From Euglena gracilis (taxonomy: Eukaryota > Euglenozoa > Euglenophyceae > Euglenales > Euglenaceae), in the NCBI GenBank assembly GCA_900893395.1, contig CAAHFI010050087.1, positions 1 to 23,051 on the forward strand: a stretch of DNA of 23,051 nt, in the 5' to 3' direction. Below are positions 22,955 through 23,051 of this stretch, piece by piece (the stretch's first letter is position 1; every line of letters starts with the position of its first letter). The notes below the pieces were generated by a model. That model saw only the letters and a program-made list of their open reading frames with translations, did not search any database and was not told the origin of the DNA. The translations under genes were made by a program, and so were the position numbers.

Positions 22955-23051
22955 CTTTTTAGAAGTTCTTTGCACAATCGCGCCAATCCTGAAAATAATT
23001 TTTGCACTCCATTCTTTGCTGTGTGAAATCTTACCCCAGCTGCATCATTTT
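22955..23051 (+). repeat. Satellite unit 43, first 97 bases only
   Basis: The window ends inside this copy, after GCTGCATCATTTT. The bases present equal the core consensus. The array therefore runs on beyond the right edge. Confidence 0.97.

Larger units (their letters stand above)
1..23051 (+). repeat. 547-bp satellite DNA tandem array (42 full copies plus a partial copy)
   Basis: Every part of the window is the same monomer repeated head to tail. Landmarks such as the AflII/HindIII overlap (CTTAAGCTT), the PvuII site CAGCTG, the SnaBI site TACGTA and two NsiI ATGCAT sites return once (NsiI twice) per 547 bases. No spacer, inversion or foreign insertion interrupts it, and there is no higher-order period: neighbouring units are as alike as distant ones. 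Composition is about 42% G+C, with C (126) exceeding G (102) on this strand. No subrepeat fills the unit, although 547 is close to three nucleosome repeats of about 182 bp. The absence of genes and the high identity fit heterochromatic satellite DNA of a eukaryote. I do not recognise the family. Both ends of the array lie outside the window. Confidence 0.99.

Noticed and set aside
1-23051. CRISPR array or bacterial repeat
   Set aside because: The repeats are 547 bp and directly abut one another, without unique spacers, cas genes or a leader.
1-23051. Tandem 5S rRNA, snRNA, tRNA or histone gene cluster, which also form arrays of several hundred bp
   Set aside because: I found no 5S-like internal control region, tRNA A/B boxes (such as GGTTCRANNCC), snRNA motifs or histone peptides in the monomer.
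1-23051. Higher-order repeat structure (multi-monomer units)
   Set aside because: Core units do not differ from one another, and edge differences do not recur with any regular spacing.

Overview
The whole window is one head-to-tail satellite DNA array. A 547-bp monomer repeats with no spacer, no change of orientation and no unique flanking sequence: 42 complete copies plus a 97-base partial copy at the right end. If the monomer is phased to start at window base 1 (just inside a HindIII site), full units begin at 1, 549, 1081 and 1627, then every 547 bases to 16396, then at 16942, 17489, 18039, 18584, 19130, 19676, 20223, 20769, 21319, 21866 and 22410. The last, partial unit begins at 22955. 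I see no protein-coding gene, rRNA, tRNA, transposase, reverse transcriptase or CRISPR array.

Layout: (1) Left edge, 1-1626: three variant units of 548, 532 and 546 bp; the second has deletions of about 10 and 4 bases. (2) Core, 1627-16395: 27 units of exactly 547 bp in which I find no difference between copies. (3) Right part, 16396-22954: 12 units, 11 of which carry scattered changes. There are about 30 small indels, mostly one base in homopolymer runs, against only two substitutions. (4) 22955-23051: start of the next copy. Neither edge of the array is reached.

The monomer is about 42% G+C (hand count 228 of 547) with 19 CpG against about 23.5 expected (ratio about 0.8). It has internal structure. 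A 20-bp inverted repeat (18 of 20 matching) bounds a 262-bp foldback segment. Two hairpins of the form TTGYGC-N4-GYGCAA flank a T-rich spacer, and a third, degenerate copy of the hairpin lies inverted near the unit start. The octamer TTGTGCAA, or its complement, occurs three times per unit and fits the C/EBP-type bZIP site consensus. These features suggest, but do not prove, that the satellite grew from a small inverted-repeat (MITE-like) element.

A long, near-identical tandem array with a monomer of several hundred bp fits eukaryotic heterochromatin (centromeric, subtelomeric or sex-chromosome satellite). The lack of strong CpG depletion fits either a lightly methylated genome, as in many invertebrates, or very recent amplification. 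I cannot name the species. Because variation is almost absent in the core and nearly all indel at the edges, the assembly itself (copy number, polishing) should be doubted before biology is read into it.
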